Shown: positions 1 through 13,400 of the stretch, one piece after another
How positions within the stretch are numbered: position 1 is the stretch's first letter
Layout: every line of letters starts with the position of its first letter
NCBI GenBank assembly: GCA_944472155.2
Contig: OX235272.1
Location: forward strand, 8,912,354 to 8,976,353
DNA from: Trichobilharzia szidati
Lineage: Eukaryota; Platyhelminthes; Trematoda; Strigeidida; Schistosomatidae
Direction of reading: 5' to 3'
DNA: 64,000 nucleotides
Program-made: the position numbers and the translations under genes
Notes under the pieces: generated by a model
Seen by the model: the letters and a program-made list of their open reading frames with translations, nothing else
The model's database searches: none
What the model was told of the DNA's origin: nothing

Positions 1-140
1 GTTCACCCGGAGTCCTGTCTTCACTGACTGCCAGCCTCTTCTGCCAATTCGTTGGTTTTCGTCACCTGTAAGTCTTCGAGTTTGTGTGTGTGACATGAAG
101 CATAAATCGTCGGCGAAGTTCAGATGGAGTCTTCTTATCA
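1..140 (-). mobile_element. RTE-type LINE fragment, reverse transcriptase FADD motif
   Basis: Read on the minus strand it gives NFADDLCFMSH, the catalytic FADD motif of the reverse transcriptase, in the same context as [12 protein letters not shown] of the copy at 17475-18600. It runs off the window edge. It lies upstream of the exon 1 acceptor, hence probably in an intron. Confidence 0.7.
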
Positions 141-340
141 ATGGTCCAACGTACGTATTCTTATCGTCTCAAATAATCCAGTCCACCTTAGTTAGGAATA
201 ATTACATCACAAGCGACGGTAATTCCCACCCACCCCCATTAACTTCTTATTTGACACTTTTTTCTCCTCTCATTACATAATAATAATAATAATGCATCTC
301 ATGTCTTCTTTTGCTTTGTTTTGGTTTGCTTTACTTTCAG
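141..340 (+). other. Sequence upstream of exon 1, probably intronic
   Basis: There is no coding signal. It has a TAA run around 282-293 and the polypyrimidine tract and ag acceptor at 331-340. I see no convincing core promoter here, which supports an upstream 5' exon. Confidence 0.5.
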
Positions 341-1428
341 AATTCACCTGAAATATACTCATCAATATCCTGTTCTTCACCAAATCGAATTTCAACGTCT
401 GCCTACTCCTCTTCGTGTAATAAACAAGTCAGTGATACCACTACTACTAATAACAACAATAACAGTAGTAGTGATAGTAATAGTAAAATGTTATCCTATG
501 ATACAAACACTTCTTGTGATAAACGTGAAGATAATGTCAATACTCCATCGATTCATGCCAACCATCCATATCATACTGCTAATGTAACGTCTACATCTTC
601 TTCGTCTACATCCTTACCCTCGTCAACGACGTGCATATCCGCTTCCGTGTCCTCCCCCTCCACCGCATTTCCTTCTTCTTCTGCTATCAGTACTTCTACT
701 TCAGCACAGTGCATTGATCCCGGTTCTACAACCCTGAATACAGATCAGTTGACACCGACAACACCAACTCCTACAGCAACAATGACATTACCTCTATCCG
801 ATTCATCGAATACCTTCATTGCAAAAGCATCCAATGATTCTCCAGTTATTTCAACGTCGTGTAATAATGATCCACGTGTGGAGAATAATTCTAATAATAA
901 TAGTAGTAATGGTAATGGGAACAATGGTGGACATATGAAGCGTAAAACTAGTATGATGAAACCCGAGGATGATTGTAATTACGATAGTAACAGTAACCAT
1001 AGTAACAGTAATAGTAATAGTAATGCTAACAATAATAGTAATATCTCATCTTATTATCCTACAACATATTCGAATACGCCAACACTCGGTGGTGGTGGCG
1101 GTGGACCCAATGTAAATAATACCAGTGGGGGAGGTACCGCTAATAATAATAATAACAATAATCCTTCCCATCGTTTATCCCTGAGTCATCCTATTGGTGC
1201 ATCATCACATCCACATTTAAATTATGCTGAAATGAATTCACGACATTTAATGCCGACATCAGCATCAGTATCAGCGTCATCATCGTCGAATTCAGGAACA
1301 ATGAATAGTAATCATCATCATAGTAATGCTGGGAATGTAAATATTATGGGTCATGGGATGAATAATCACAATAGTAATAGTAACAGCTCAGAAACACCAA
1401 TCCATAAAGCCAGGACAGCATTATATGA
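341..1428 (+). CDS. meis: meis exon 1 in window: Ser/Asn-rich N-terminal region
   Basis: The exon opens after a pyrimidine-rich acceptor (ttactttcag, ends 340) and closes before gtaagt at 1429. The frame is open from 293. It encodes about 362 residues of Ser/Thr/Asn-rich low-complexity sequence with Gly and Asn runs (TAAT/AGT repeats), then the segment [15 protein letters not shown]. The last codon is split (GA|G) and joins the HPLFPLL segment of exon 2, equivalent to the vertebrate ...KDAIYGHPLFPLL junction. The first in-frame Met is at 488; a start there would make 341-487 5' UTR. Asn/Ser runs of this kind are poorly conserved, so homology upstream of HKARTALYE cannot be judged. Confidence 0.85.
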
Positions 1429-4400
1429 GTAAGTTATTATTTTCTAAAAATGGTATTATATTGATTTTTTCCCCTCCTCTATAAGATCTGAGTATTGTAA
1501 TTCGAGAGCCTTCAGAAAATGTCGTTCATCGGCTAAGTCACTTGACATTCCGGCGGCAAGGGGGGGATATCGGAGTCCTCTCCCCTTCCACCTATTGAGT
1601 AATATCATTAGGCTGTTTGAGCCAGCCACGTAGGGAGGTGTAGACTGGCTGGTTGGGGACGTTGGAATTCTAAGAACCAATGAAGGCTGGAGGCAATTGG
1701 TGATATAGCTCGAATTCGTCGCTCTCAATGGTGCAGATACATCCACCCCCTGTGTGATCTGCCATATCGAATAAAACCCTTTGTTTTTTTATGTCACTAT
1801 TCTTTATGCCTCAAATTTCTGCTGGTTAACATTCTTTCTAGTTCCCTTTTCCTCTCCCCCACTCCCTCTTTGTCGTTCGTCTTCCTTTATGTGCTATATG
1901 GATGGCTGAACTTCAGTGGAAAGTTTTAATGTGAAGGTTCTACTTCCAATGGATTTGAAATGAGAGTACTGATGAAGAGTCCTGAACCAGTCCGAAACTT
2001 GTGCCCAGTGTACTCAAAATCTGAAATGACCTCATCAGTTTGGATTAGTTCGACCTGTTTCAATGTTAGAATATGCACCAACTACACTGAGGGTGAGGGG
2101 ATTCGGTATTCGATTCCCAGTCGACGGACTTTTAAATCTTGCCTAGGCCATTAGCCCATAGGAAGTCCCAGTAGGGAGATGGAAGGCTGGATATGAAACA
2201 CCACTGCTACTGATCCTTTAAAGATTGAAGCCCTATGGTCTATCGGGACAGTAAATGAATGGGAATCTCACTACCTAGCTCACTGGTCAAGTAGACGTGT
2301 TCATCCCTCAAATCGAGATTTAGTTAACGTTGTGGTCAGGAAATAATCTCATTGGACAACTTTTCCTCCCTTTATTTAACCTTGAGCCAATCTCCAGCCA
2401 ATCAGAACAGTTTATTGTCCACTGACCTAGTCAACACTTAATGTGGTTAAAACTGTATAAATATGAGGCGTTTTTCTTTAATAAACGGTCCGTTACCCAG
2501 TCTCTTATCTTCTCCCGTTATGATCCCTGCACTGAGAATCTGTATTGTCATTAACTGACTAATTTATAGATAACTTTTGTCTTTCAGTTTTCCCTTTACT
2601 TACTACTATTATTATTAATTATTAATTAATGATTTTTCGAGATTTATCATGCCAAATTACAGCAATTTTCTCTATTGCTATCTATCTATCTTTCAATCCT
2701 GAATCGATCAATGTGTATGCTTTCTTTTTTCTGATTGGTTGAGATCGTTTATTAGATAACCAATTATAATGATCAAATTATATGATTGGTCCAACAGTTA
2801 ACTCGAAACTCTTTCTTCGTGTCATACTTCGTTAAAATAATGTGACAGTTTTAGGTTATTGATCTGTGTATTAAATGTTACGCGAATATTTTCCATTTGT
2901 CAAACAGTATTCATGTTAGATCGTGAACCAACACACACACACACCGCTCAAAACCATCAGGGAGTAATGGACAGTTGTTTTGGCATAGCCTGAGACTCTT
3001 CAGCAGCATGCACCTATGATCCCACCCGATAGGGATCAAACCTAGGATCTTTAGGTTATGAGGTGAGTCGGTTGACCATCCAGCTACTAGGAGGGAACTC
3101 AAATAGAATAGAGAGAATTCCTAGGCTGAGTGGTTAAAGAGCTTGCCATGTAACCTGAATTCCCCGGGGTCTATCCTTACCCATCAGCTCATAGGAGTGG
3201 GTTAACTGACGACCAGTCTCAAACTAGGATGAAAAAACTGTCCAGTAATCTCTGATGGTTTTGCAGTGGAGGTTCTCTCACTGATCTGTCAACAGGTTGA
3301 TCTAATTTAAGTCGCTGCAAATAGTCACTTGATGAATATAGGATTATACAGTCGGTGAGTTCCGCGCGGGAGGAAACGTATGGTTTGAATTCGACCTCGA
3401 ATCACTACAACACATCACCATTCAGCCACTGGGACCCGATTAAATGGTTAGCTCACGTATTCTAACAGCCACCAGCCAACAAATGTTAGCAGGTATCTGT
3501 CATCCCTCCCAATCGGATGGACCCGATTACCGGTTACGACTTCCCACTACAAGTCTAGTCAATTTCGTCCTATAGCTAATCCCTCACTAGCGAGCGTCAG
3601 ATTAATTTTTCAAGAGTGAAGAGTGACCAGTGGTGTCAAGCTGGTCGGGAGTGAGGACAAATATTCGCCGCCAATAACATTCACCGACTTATATCAGTCG
3701 CGCTAAATGCATCACGAACTGATAGAAATTAGAATTCATGGGTTAGCCACTGAGTGGCTGAATAGTTTACCCTGGCTGGTGGTGGGTGCGTACTGCCGAT
3801 CAACTCCAAATAAGGTGGACGAATAAGCTGTCCAGTACTCCCTGGTTGGTTTTCAAGGCTTCCCTAACCGTTATCGATCTGTGATCAAAATATATTGAAA
3901 CAAATCAAATACCTTACAAGCAAACTCCTTAAAAATATATACATATGCCTGAGTACAATTCAAATCAATATTGTTACTGGCAATGAGCCCCATTGATCAC
4001 TATGAGGACAGCCAAAAGCTGAGTGGATAGGTGGACCGGGACTTAAATCCGTCGTTAGACCACCAATGAGTCTTATACCTCCTATTAAAGAATCAATTCG
4101 ATCGATATATCGATATGGAAAAAAAACCCAACTTAGTCAATAATTCAATTAAATGTCATACGAAATGTAAAGTTAATCCATCAATCATCTGTTACTTCAC
4201 TTTCAATAACTGAAATCATTTACAGCTGAGGTTAGACTGTTTACAACAACTAATCACAATTAACTTAGAAAGCACTAAACGATATTAAATTATTGATTTA
4301 TTTGTTCATTTCTCACCCATCTATATAGTCATAAGTGTCTTTGAAAGAAAGTGAAAAGTGATAAATAGATGGATGGGTGGGGGGGGGAAGGTGGAGGATT

Positions 4401-7400
4401 TTCAAAAGTTGCAAAAATCAATTATTATTGTTGTTATTATTATCTTTGTCATTCAACTAGTTTCAATTAGTTAAATGTGTTTTTTTCTGAATTTTGGTGG
4501 ACATTCTCCAGTGGTGATATATACTACTAGTGACTCATCAATAAGTAGTGTCTACTTGCTAGCTAGCCACTAGATGGTCGTTTCCCTTAGAAAGTTGAAT
4601 CTGTTCAAGTCACCTAAAATTCTCTATTGCTGGTCATGGTGACGAGTTGGTTGCATCTGATTGGTTGTTTCTGATTGAAGAAATTTGATTGGTTGCTTCT
4701 GGCTAAGTGATGTCTTATTCAGAGTTCCATTTGAATTGATTTAAGAATAAGCAATAATCAGTTTCTTCAAGTCTGATTACGGATTGATGTCAGTTAAACA
4801 GCCATTGAAAGCCACCAGGGAGTACTGGATACCCAGCTAGCGGTTGTGTCCTAGTTCCTGGGACTCTTAAAGCATACACTATTTCACTGGGGGGTCGAAC
4901 TGAGGATCTTCAGGGATTATGTGGCGGGCTCGTTGAGCATCCAGTCGCTGAGATAGAATGCAATCAATCTGGGGTTCTTAGCACCAACACCAGCCAGTGT
5001 CATTGGTGAGTAATTTTCCCTACATCCGACCTTGTGGAGCCTGCTGGTGACTACAACTCCAGAGTAGCATCGCCCTGTAAACCGGTGAAATTATTACTCT
5101 ACAGCTCCAGAAGAATTATAGTATTATTTATTCCTGAGTATTAGTCTCTATCTTTCTTATATCCTTCGCCTCTGACTGTACTGACTTGAAATCCTCGGTT
5201 TCTGTCGACTTCTCTCTCGTAGTACAAACGATATTTGATAATATGTTAGGAATTACATGAGGTAATTTGTGATTAGTGGTGACTAACACATGAGGTGGTT
5301 GTCGTGGTCCAAATGGCTTAATCGATAATCCGTTTAACAAAACTACTCCCAGGCGAAGCAAGTACACTGATCACTAGCTGACGACTTCCAAATATGATAA
5401 AATGAACACATGGGATAGATTACACTGTTTGTCACACCCTGTCCTTACAGAAATCTATCTGTGTCATGTAAACTGGTAGACGTGATAGTGGGTGTGTGTG
5501 TTTGTGTGAGTGACTGAGTGAGAGATAGAGAGAGGATGAATAATGCTCGTCTTCTTTTTCTAAGGTACATGCATACATCTCTTGATTGCACTCTGATTAG
5601 TGAGTAGTATAATGTGTCTAGTCCTTTGTTCACCGCAGCCTGAATTCACTGACACTCAAGTTTGCAATGTGGCTTGGTTTATCATCATGGTTCACTGTGA
5701 ATTGTTGGTATATCACAGATGGTTAGAGGAAATCAGCCACAGGAAGCCCCCCCCCCCCATGTACCTAGATTTCGTGCTAGTTGGCACTTACACCCAGTCA
5801 ATCAGCAAGGCTTAGTATCTGCAATCTTGAAGGAGCTCATGTCTCTTCTGTGATTCGAACCCGAGTGCCAACTAGCATGAAACCTCGGTCAAGCAATGCT
5901 TCCTAACGATCGCCTTGAACCACACAATTAAAAATACACATATTTACGTGAACCTGCATATTCGCTTATGCGTCTATTTATATATGTATGGTTTAGTTGC
6001 TTTGTATGTTTAGTGTTAGGTAAGTATGTGATTTTCTCCCTCCTCCCCTGCCGCTCTGTGACTTCAGAAACAATATCATCTATGCAAACAAACTAAAGTG
6101 TTGTTATTGTGCATTCAGAAGAGAAAATCCCATCGATCAAACCTGTCAAAATCAAACTTGTTTCTACTTTTCCCCAAAAAAAATCTGTCTCTCTCACTCT
6201 CTCGCTCGGTATATAAGAATTTCATATGTAAATATATGCATAGACATTAACAATAATAATAATAATACATTATTGGATAGTGAGAAGAGGGTTTTAAAAG
6301 AATTTTTGTTTCAGTTTCTCTCTTCACCTGATTCCACTCTCTTTTTTCTCTCTCTCTAGAATTATGAAGAGTGGTTATAGATTCACACATTCACAGATAA
6401 ACACGTGTGCCTTTGTTTGCCTGTGTGTGTGAGCGTGTGTGTATATGCTTGTTTGCGCTGGATGCAAAAGCAAAAAGTTACTAATGTTATTCTCTTATTT
6501 CGTTCTTTTAAGTCATTATTGCCTTTCTTTCTGTGATGTACCCCACCACTCCCACCACCTATCTACCTACCTACCTAGCTAACTAACTTCTATCCCTTCC
6601 TCCTCCTTCTTGACTTTCATCTCTCTTCCCCTTGATGACATGAATCTCTAATAGATGTTGTGTGTAGGCTTGTCGTCCGTCTATGGTTAACTAAAACTCC
6701 GCCTTCCCTCTTCTTCTTATTATTATTATCATTATCATCATATTTAAGACTTTAGTTTTATTTTATTTGTAGAACATTTCCGCACCAGCAACATCCACCG
6801 TCCGTCCGTCCCCCCTCCACCTCCACCGCCATCAGGCAGAAACCCCCCCTTCCATGATATTCATCTTGTCTATTGTAAAAATAGAATAACGCGTTCGGGT
6901 TAACTATAAATTGGTTGATGGTAATGATGGATGATGGTCATGATGAAAAACATTCATCTTCTTATCTCTCATCACCATCATTTCCCCATCATCAATAAAT
7001 ATCTTGCCATTGTCTTTCATACCTTTTTAAATAATACTGATAATAATATCTGATGCTTAATTCTGTTTGTTTGTTTGCTTGTGTGTGTGTGAGGGTTACC
7101 ATTATTATTATTCTTATTATCATTGTTATTCCCTTCCCCGTTTTCCCTAATCCTTTTCTGCTTTCTTAAACTGTATTATCTTTCAATGTTGATGTTTTAA
7201 GCCGATGTTCTAAGAGAGTAATTAATCATTGCCTTTTTTTAAGAAAAAAAGTTAGATGATGGTTAGCATTGGTTCTTCTCCTAGCAGGTTGGTCACTCCC
7301 TTTTCCCGTACTCCTCCTTCTCCCCCTCCGCTACACACACACTAACCGTGTTTTCCTTCCCTCTCTGATTCTCAAAGATTTTCAGTATTGTAAATAACGT

Positions 7401-10400
7401 CAAAATTTCAGCTAGTACTTGAGACTCTTCATAAGTAAGTACATACCCATCGGATGGGGTTCGAGCCCAGCAGCTTTTGGTTACAAGATGAGCTCGTAAA
7501 CCATTCAGTCACTGGGATCCAATTCAATGGCTAGCCCCCCCCTCGCCCCATGAATTTTAACTTCTGCTAATTCACGCACGATATAACCAATGAATGTCGT
7601 GTCGGTGGTGAGTATTCGGCCTCACACTCACTCACCTTCTGTACCCCAGCACCGGAGACGACTTCCCACTAGAATCTAGGTAACTACTACCTATCTGAAT
7701 AGGACTAGTGACTACTGAGCGTCAGATTGATATTCAGGCGTTGACTTGCAGGAATTCGACTGGTTACAGGATGTCATCATGAGCTGATATCGGTTTGAGA
7801 GAACCATTGGGAAACCGATGAGGGAATACTGAACAGTCAGCTATTTCGTCCGAGTGGTTGGGACTCTTCAGCAGTACGCGCCGACCGAGTATACGAGCCA
7901 GCCTTGTAACTGGAAGATCCTGGGTTGGAATCCTAACGGTGTAAACTTTGACAGTTGCAATAAGCCAGCCAGTCACACGGAGAGAAGTGTAAATCATCTG
8001 GCTGGGAATCTCAGAGTGTTAAGAACCAATGGCACCAATGACACTACTGGTGATATGGCTCGAAATCACCTTCACACCTTATAATCTCCCAGATCGATTA
8101 AACCCTCGTGTTTCAAACTAGGATAACTTTCATCGATTCCCGAATCGATCGATGTTGACTAGTGGATGACAAAGATATTGTTGCTATGCCATTTGGTGAT
8201 TGGAAAGTTTGTTTGTTTGGTTTTCTCGTTTTTTTTCTAATTTAATGGTTTATTGATTAATTTGAATAGATAAGAAGTATATTTAGATAAATGGAATTTT
8301 AATTATCTTATAAGTTTGACAGCTGTTTCAGCGTAGCAACTGTATTTGACACTTCAGGTGTGTATGTGTGTGTGTGGATGTTAATTCGTTAGATAGACTT
8401 TGGGTGGTTATTCACTTTTAACACCATCTGCTTTTCTTGGCTTTATACCTTCTCTTCACTCAGTCTTCACGCATAATCATTCAGTAGGGTTGTATAATAC
8501 TACTGAATAAATATAAGTAGTTGAGATACACATCTGATTCGTTTGATCTGTTCCAGTGAATTATATTCATCTGTAGTATAATTTTTTTTAACATGGATTC
8601 ATCTCATAGTTCTGTGTGTACATGTGTGTGTATGTGTGATTTGCTTTACAACCCATATTACCGTTCGATTCCCAGCAGATGCGCTCTTAAACCTTGCCTA
8701 CTTTGCCGACTAGTGTTAAGCTCGGAAGAGAGGGGAGATTAGGCGTGAGGCTGGCAACCCCTCTCAACCGCGAATAGGAGAACAATATCACCTCCCCCCT
8801 GAAGCCCTATTTTTCACTGAGAACGCAAAGGAATGTTATTTACCGTTCAATTGGGTTCCAGAGGGGAACACAGGGCTTCAAGAGCAATAGATCTCCACTT
8901 TGCCTTATTCTCTGAGGTCCTGTCTAGCTGACCTTACGATTTCCCATAGGCATTTATCTCTTCCATGGCTTGGCTTGTGTGATGTCATTCAATGGTCTCC
9001 TCAGAGTCTGCCTAATCCATCCCCCATTTTCTTCGACATATTTGTTGAGCAGTAGGTTAGCGACTGGTCCGTTTCCACAGTTTCTTGTTACTGATTCATT
9101 TTAACCGGCCATTTGATCTTCAGTATGGAGCCAGCGAAGGCAGTTGTTCATGAAAGTCTGCGATAGTCCGTTGGGAATGCTTTTAATGATGCTCTCGTCA
9201 AGTTTCTGACCCATACAGAAGAAGTGGTGCGTCGGTGGCACAGTGGTTAGGATGCTCGCCGACCATGCACATGGTCCGGGGTTCGATCCCCGGCCGACGC
9301 ACTCCTTTACCTCGCTAAGCCAGAAATAATGCTGGTAAAGTGGAAAGGTTGGGTATGAGGCTAGCAACCCCATCCTGTAAAAATTAAACACTGCTACAGA
9401 AACTTCACGTCACTAACTTGAAGCCCTATGTTCCACTGGGGAACGTGAAAGAAAAAAAATAGAAGAAGTGACTGACACTGACTGGCTGAATTAACATTGG
9501 TGTTGAATAGCATTCGAATTTTGTTGTTTATGGTGAGTTAGTGCAATAGATTTCTTTAAAACTGATTCCATAGTGATAAATATGTGTCCTGCATATCGGA
9601 TTCTGGCTCTTTCTGATACCTTCATCCGTGTCGTTCCACTGTAGTCCAAGCGATGATGCTTAGCCAGATAAGTGAATGATAGGGATTGGTGGTTGTTGTT
9701 GGTTGGTTGACTGGTTACTTTCATCATCATCTCCGTCTTCTCTATGTTCACTTGCACTCCTGTCTTTGCTGTTTGAATAACTCTCAGACTGAATGAAATA
9801 CGTCAAGATTATGAATATGAATTGTGAATAGATGCCTAATTCACTCGATTATAGACAATTCTCAGAGTTTCTCAGAGATTTAATCTGTAATGTGAATTAT
9901 TTCCAAGTTATACTCATTATATCTCATTAACTAAAGATTTGTCCTAGTCAGTCGTTCTCAAAGGACTAAACGCATGATACTCGTTACTACCTAGTGTTCA
10001 GTCAAAGTATCCAATACAGCCAGTCCTATAGGAGGTCAAACGCTAGCCCGAATAGCTGATCAGTGGTAACGTCTCTGACTGCAACACTCACTGGATGACA
10101 AGGCTTCAGATCTCAGGAGGGACATGAGTTCCTTGAAGATTGTAGGTACTACACCTTGCTGACTGACTGGCTGGTGAGTGCACCAAACCTAGATGCAAGG
10201 AGGGCTTCCTGTGGCCGACTGCCTCTAACCATCTGTGATATACCAACAATTCACAGCGCAGTGCACAGTCTTGGTGGGCCACCTAGCTGGCTTGGTTGCC
10301 ACATTGCAAACTTGAGTGTGATAGAATCCAGTCTGCAGCAAACAAAGGGGACTAGACGCTTGATACCAGTTACTAACTCGTATCCAATCGATAACTTTAT

Positions 10401-13400
10401 TCACTGCTGGGTTTTGAGTGGGACAAGAGTTTAAGAATTTCAGCAGTATTTGGCCTTTTTGTCTTTAAGGGGGGGAGGATAGGGATGCTCGCCTCACACC
10501 CAACAGTCTTTTTTTCTGGGCTTACAAACGGCTAACAAAGTAGGCGATGCTTTAGGAGTGCATATGATTGGTCAATTACCAAACCATGACCTCGCGTTGG
10601 TATGAGTGTCAAGCCTTCTTCCATTAAATCACCGACACACAACACTGAATTAGGACCCATGAAACGGATACAATGCTCCTGAGCTCACTGTTTTTAACAG
10701 AATCATTAGTGAGTATTGCTGAAGAGTATCAGTCTAAGACGAAACATGTTCCAATTGTCTCGGTCTGATTCCCGGTTTATCTCTAATGAAGATTTGACAA
10801 AGGTTATTTCCTTCACTTATCAAGGAAGCGTCATTTCAATTACAGGCGGAACGGGTGAAGATGTCAACACCAGCCAGAATCGGAAAGAAAAGATACGCAT
10901 TCATCTACCTGAAACCAGTTTGGAAATCTTCTGCACTCAGTCAGCATAAACAACCAGATTCAGATTTGCAGCACTTATGTCAAGTCAGTCACCTCTTCTA
11001 TATGCGTCACAAAACTTGGCTGGCATTTCACGAAAAGAATTCCCAACACGTTACAGACTCTTATCAGCTGCTGCTCACTTGGCTGGCTCCATACTAAAGG
11101 TCAAACAACAGGCCAGGCAGAAAGAATTAGCAACAAGAAACACTGGCTTGCAATAAGCCAACTAAGAGCCGATTGTTCAAGAAATATGTAGGAGAAAGTG
11201 GAGATGAATCAGGCTGGGCATACGTTGAGGAGGCCGTCGAAGGACATCACGCGCAATGCCGGTCATTGCTCGAGTGGAATTCCAATGGGGGGCGACGAGT
11301 GGGTCGTCCTAGGGTGACATGACGGAGATAGTTTGGAGAGGAAGAGATAAGAGATTATGGGCAATCGTAGGCCCAGCGGAAGAGGACGGCAGAAGATAGG
11401 ACAGAGTGTTGAAGCCCTATATTTCACTCAGAACCCAAGGGAGTGATGATAATAATAATAGTAATAATACAATAAGGAACCCACTCATTCACTTTTGGCA
11501 GTTATTCCCACTTTTTAATTATAGAGCCACAGACGAACATCTAAATGAAAAGTAAATATTTCTTTGCTCGAGCCCTTTGTCATATAAATGTCTGAATAGA
11601 GATTTTTCTTTACTGAAAGCTAAAAATCACGAACCTCTTGGACACTATGTGAAACAGAACAAAACCGTTTAAAAAACAACAAATTGTGCAAAGAAATATG
11701 CATTACTTTCCAGTTAGTTCCCCATTATTAGCTTTACGCTAAAATAAAGTTTTTTACATCAATGTATCTTTCGATAAAACTCCCCTGAATAGTTAGTTAG
11801 TTAGTTGGTTCTTCTGTTGTTCATAAAGATGAAAAGAACAACAATATTTCTCCTAGTTAGTTTATTTTTTAAAATTTCCCATCATTGATTCAATTAATTT
11901 TATTTAATTTTTTTCTCGTTTTACTTGAAAGACTCCGTTCCATTTCACTGCTTATATAAGACATACATATATATATATATATATTCATCCTTTACCCCCC
12001 CTTTTTCCCTATGCTCAGTTTTCCAATCCCCCCCCGCCCCCTCGCTTTTCACCTTCCAGTCTCTCCTTGTTACATCGAATTTCATAAGACACACGCACAC
12101 ACACACATATGCGCACATCTTGATAGAGTAACAAGAAGAAGTAATTACAGTCGGGTAGACTACAAGCAAGACTTATTCTTGTTCCGCTACAATGATAAAA
12201 TTATTCCCTATTCAAGCCTTACTTCACAGTACTCTCCCCTCCCCCACACCCACTAGCCTAACTAGCTATGCTTGTTCTCTCAGCTATTCTTTTTGAGCAG
12301 TAAAAGTAATCAATTCCTTTAAGTATCAAGACGAGTGATAGGTTGTAATCGGTGTTGAAGAGCATGGTAGTGTACCGCTTTGTTTATTGACCAGATCCAT
12401 AGACACCAGGCAATTTGTGTAGTTCAATGTGACACGGAATAGTTGGGGGTGGGGCTGGGTAACATTGTGACATTGTTAGCAGTTCAACAGCCTCAGTCTA
12501 CCCTTTCCTTTGTAGACAAGTAGGTAGGAAGGCAAGCTGAATGCGAAATGAAATCCTCGCCCTATTTTCCCAGTATTTCCTTGTGTCTGAGCTTCAAAAT
12601 TCGAAGTATCAATAGCCGTAGTGTTGTTCCTTTCTTCACAGCGTAGGGGTTACTTAACTTTCCCTCTCCTCCCTAATTACTACCTGGCCAAGAGAGGTTA
12701 AAGGTTGGGTCGTCTAGGAATCGAAACGAGATCTCTCTGTCTCAAACATTCGGCTGGCAAATACTCAACAGCATTGATCAATTATTGAAAATAAAGTTGT
12801 CTCCTGGTTAGACTATCTTCATATGTATATCCTTTTGTCAGTCAAAACAGGTAGCCAGCATTTTATTACTTTTAAGCGCTTAGAGTCACTGATGACAGTC
12901 TGATGCGCGTAGCAACTAAAAGTCAAAACATACGCATAAAATGTTTGTATCACTACCAGTTATCTTTGTCTACACAGACCACACTACTGATTGGTGTGAA
13001 TAACTCTCGACTACTAATACTCCTACCAATCAATAGCATAAAGTGTATAAGTATTATGTTGGAATCCAATGAGATCGGATCGCAGTCACATCATAAACCA
13101 ATAGGTCAAGAGTATTCACCGATCATTCAATCAATAATCTTATGGACTGATCATGAATTGTAACACATCAGTTGGAAAACCACCACTGAAAACCAACCAA
13201 GGAGTATTGGACACCTGTTTCGTCCGTGTTCGAGACTTTTCAGCACTACGCACCTATCACCCCACCGCAAGGAATCGAATCCAAGATGTACAGACTAAAA
13301 GACGAGCTTGTTGACTATTCAGCTACTGAGACCGAATTCAGTGGTTGTCGCAGAAACTTTGATAGGGTCAGAGGTGCATATCTTACTGAAGAGTCCCTAA

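Noticed and set aside
9227..9302. Possible functional tRNA-Gly gene
   Set aside because: It has A and B boxes and an acceptor stem, but the anticodon arm is replaced by a hairpin, it is followed by a SINE body and is flanked by target duplications.
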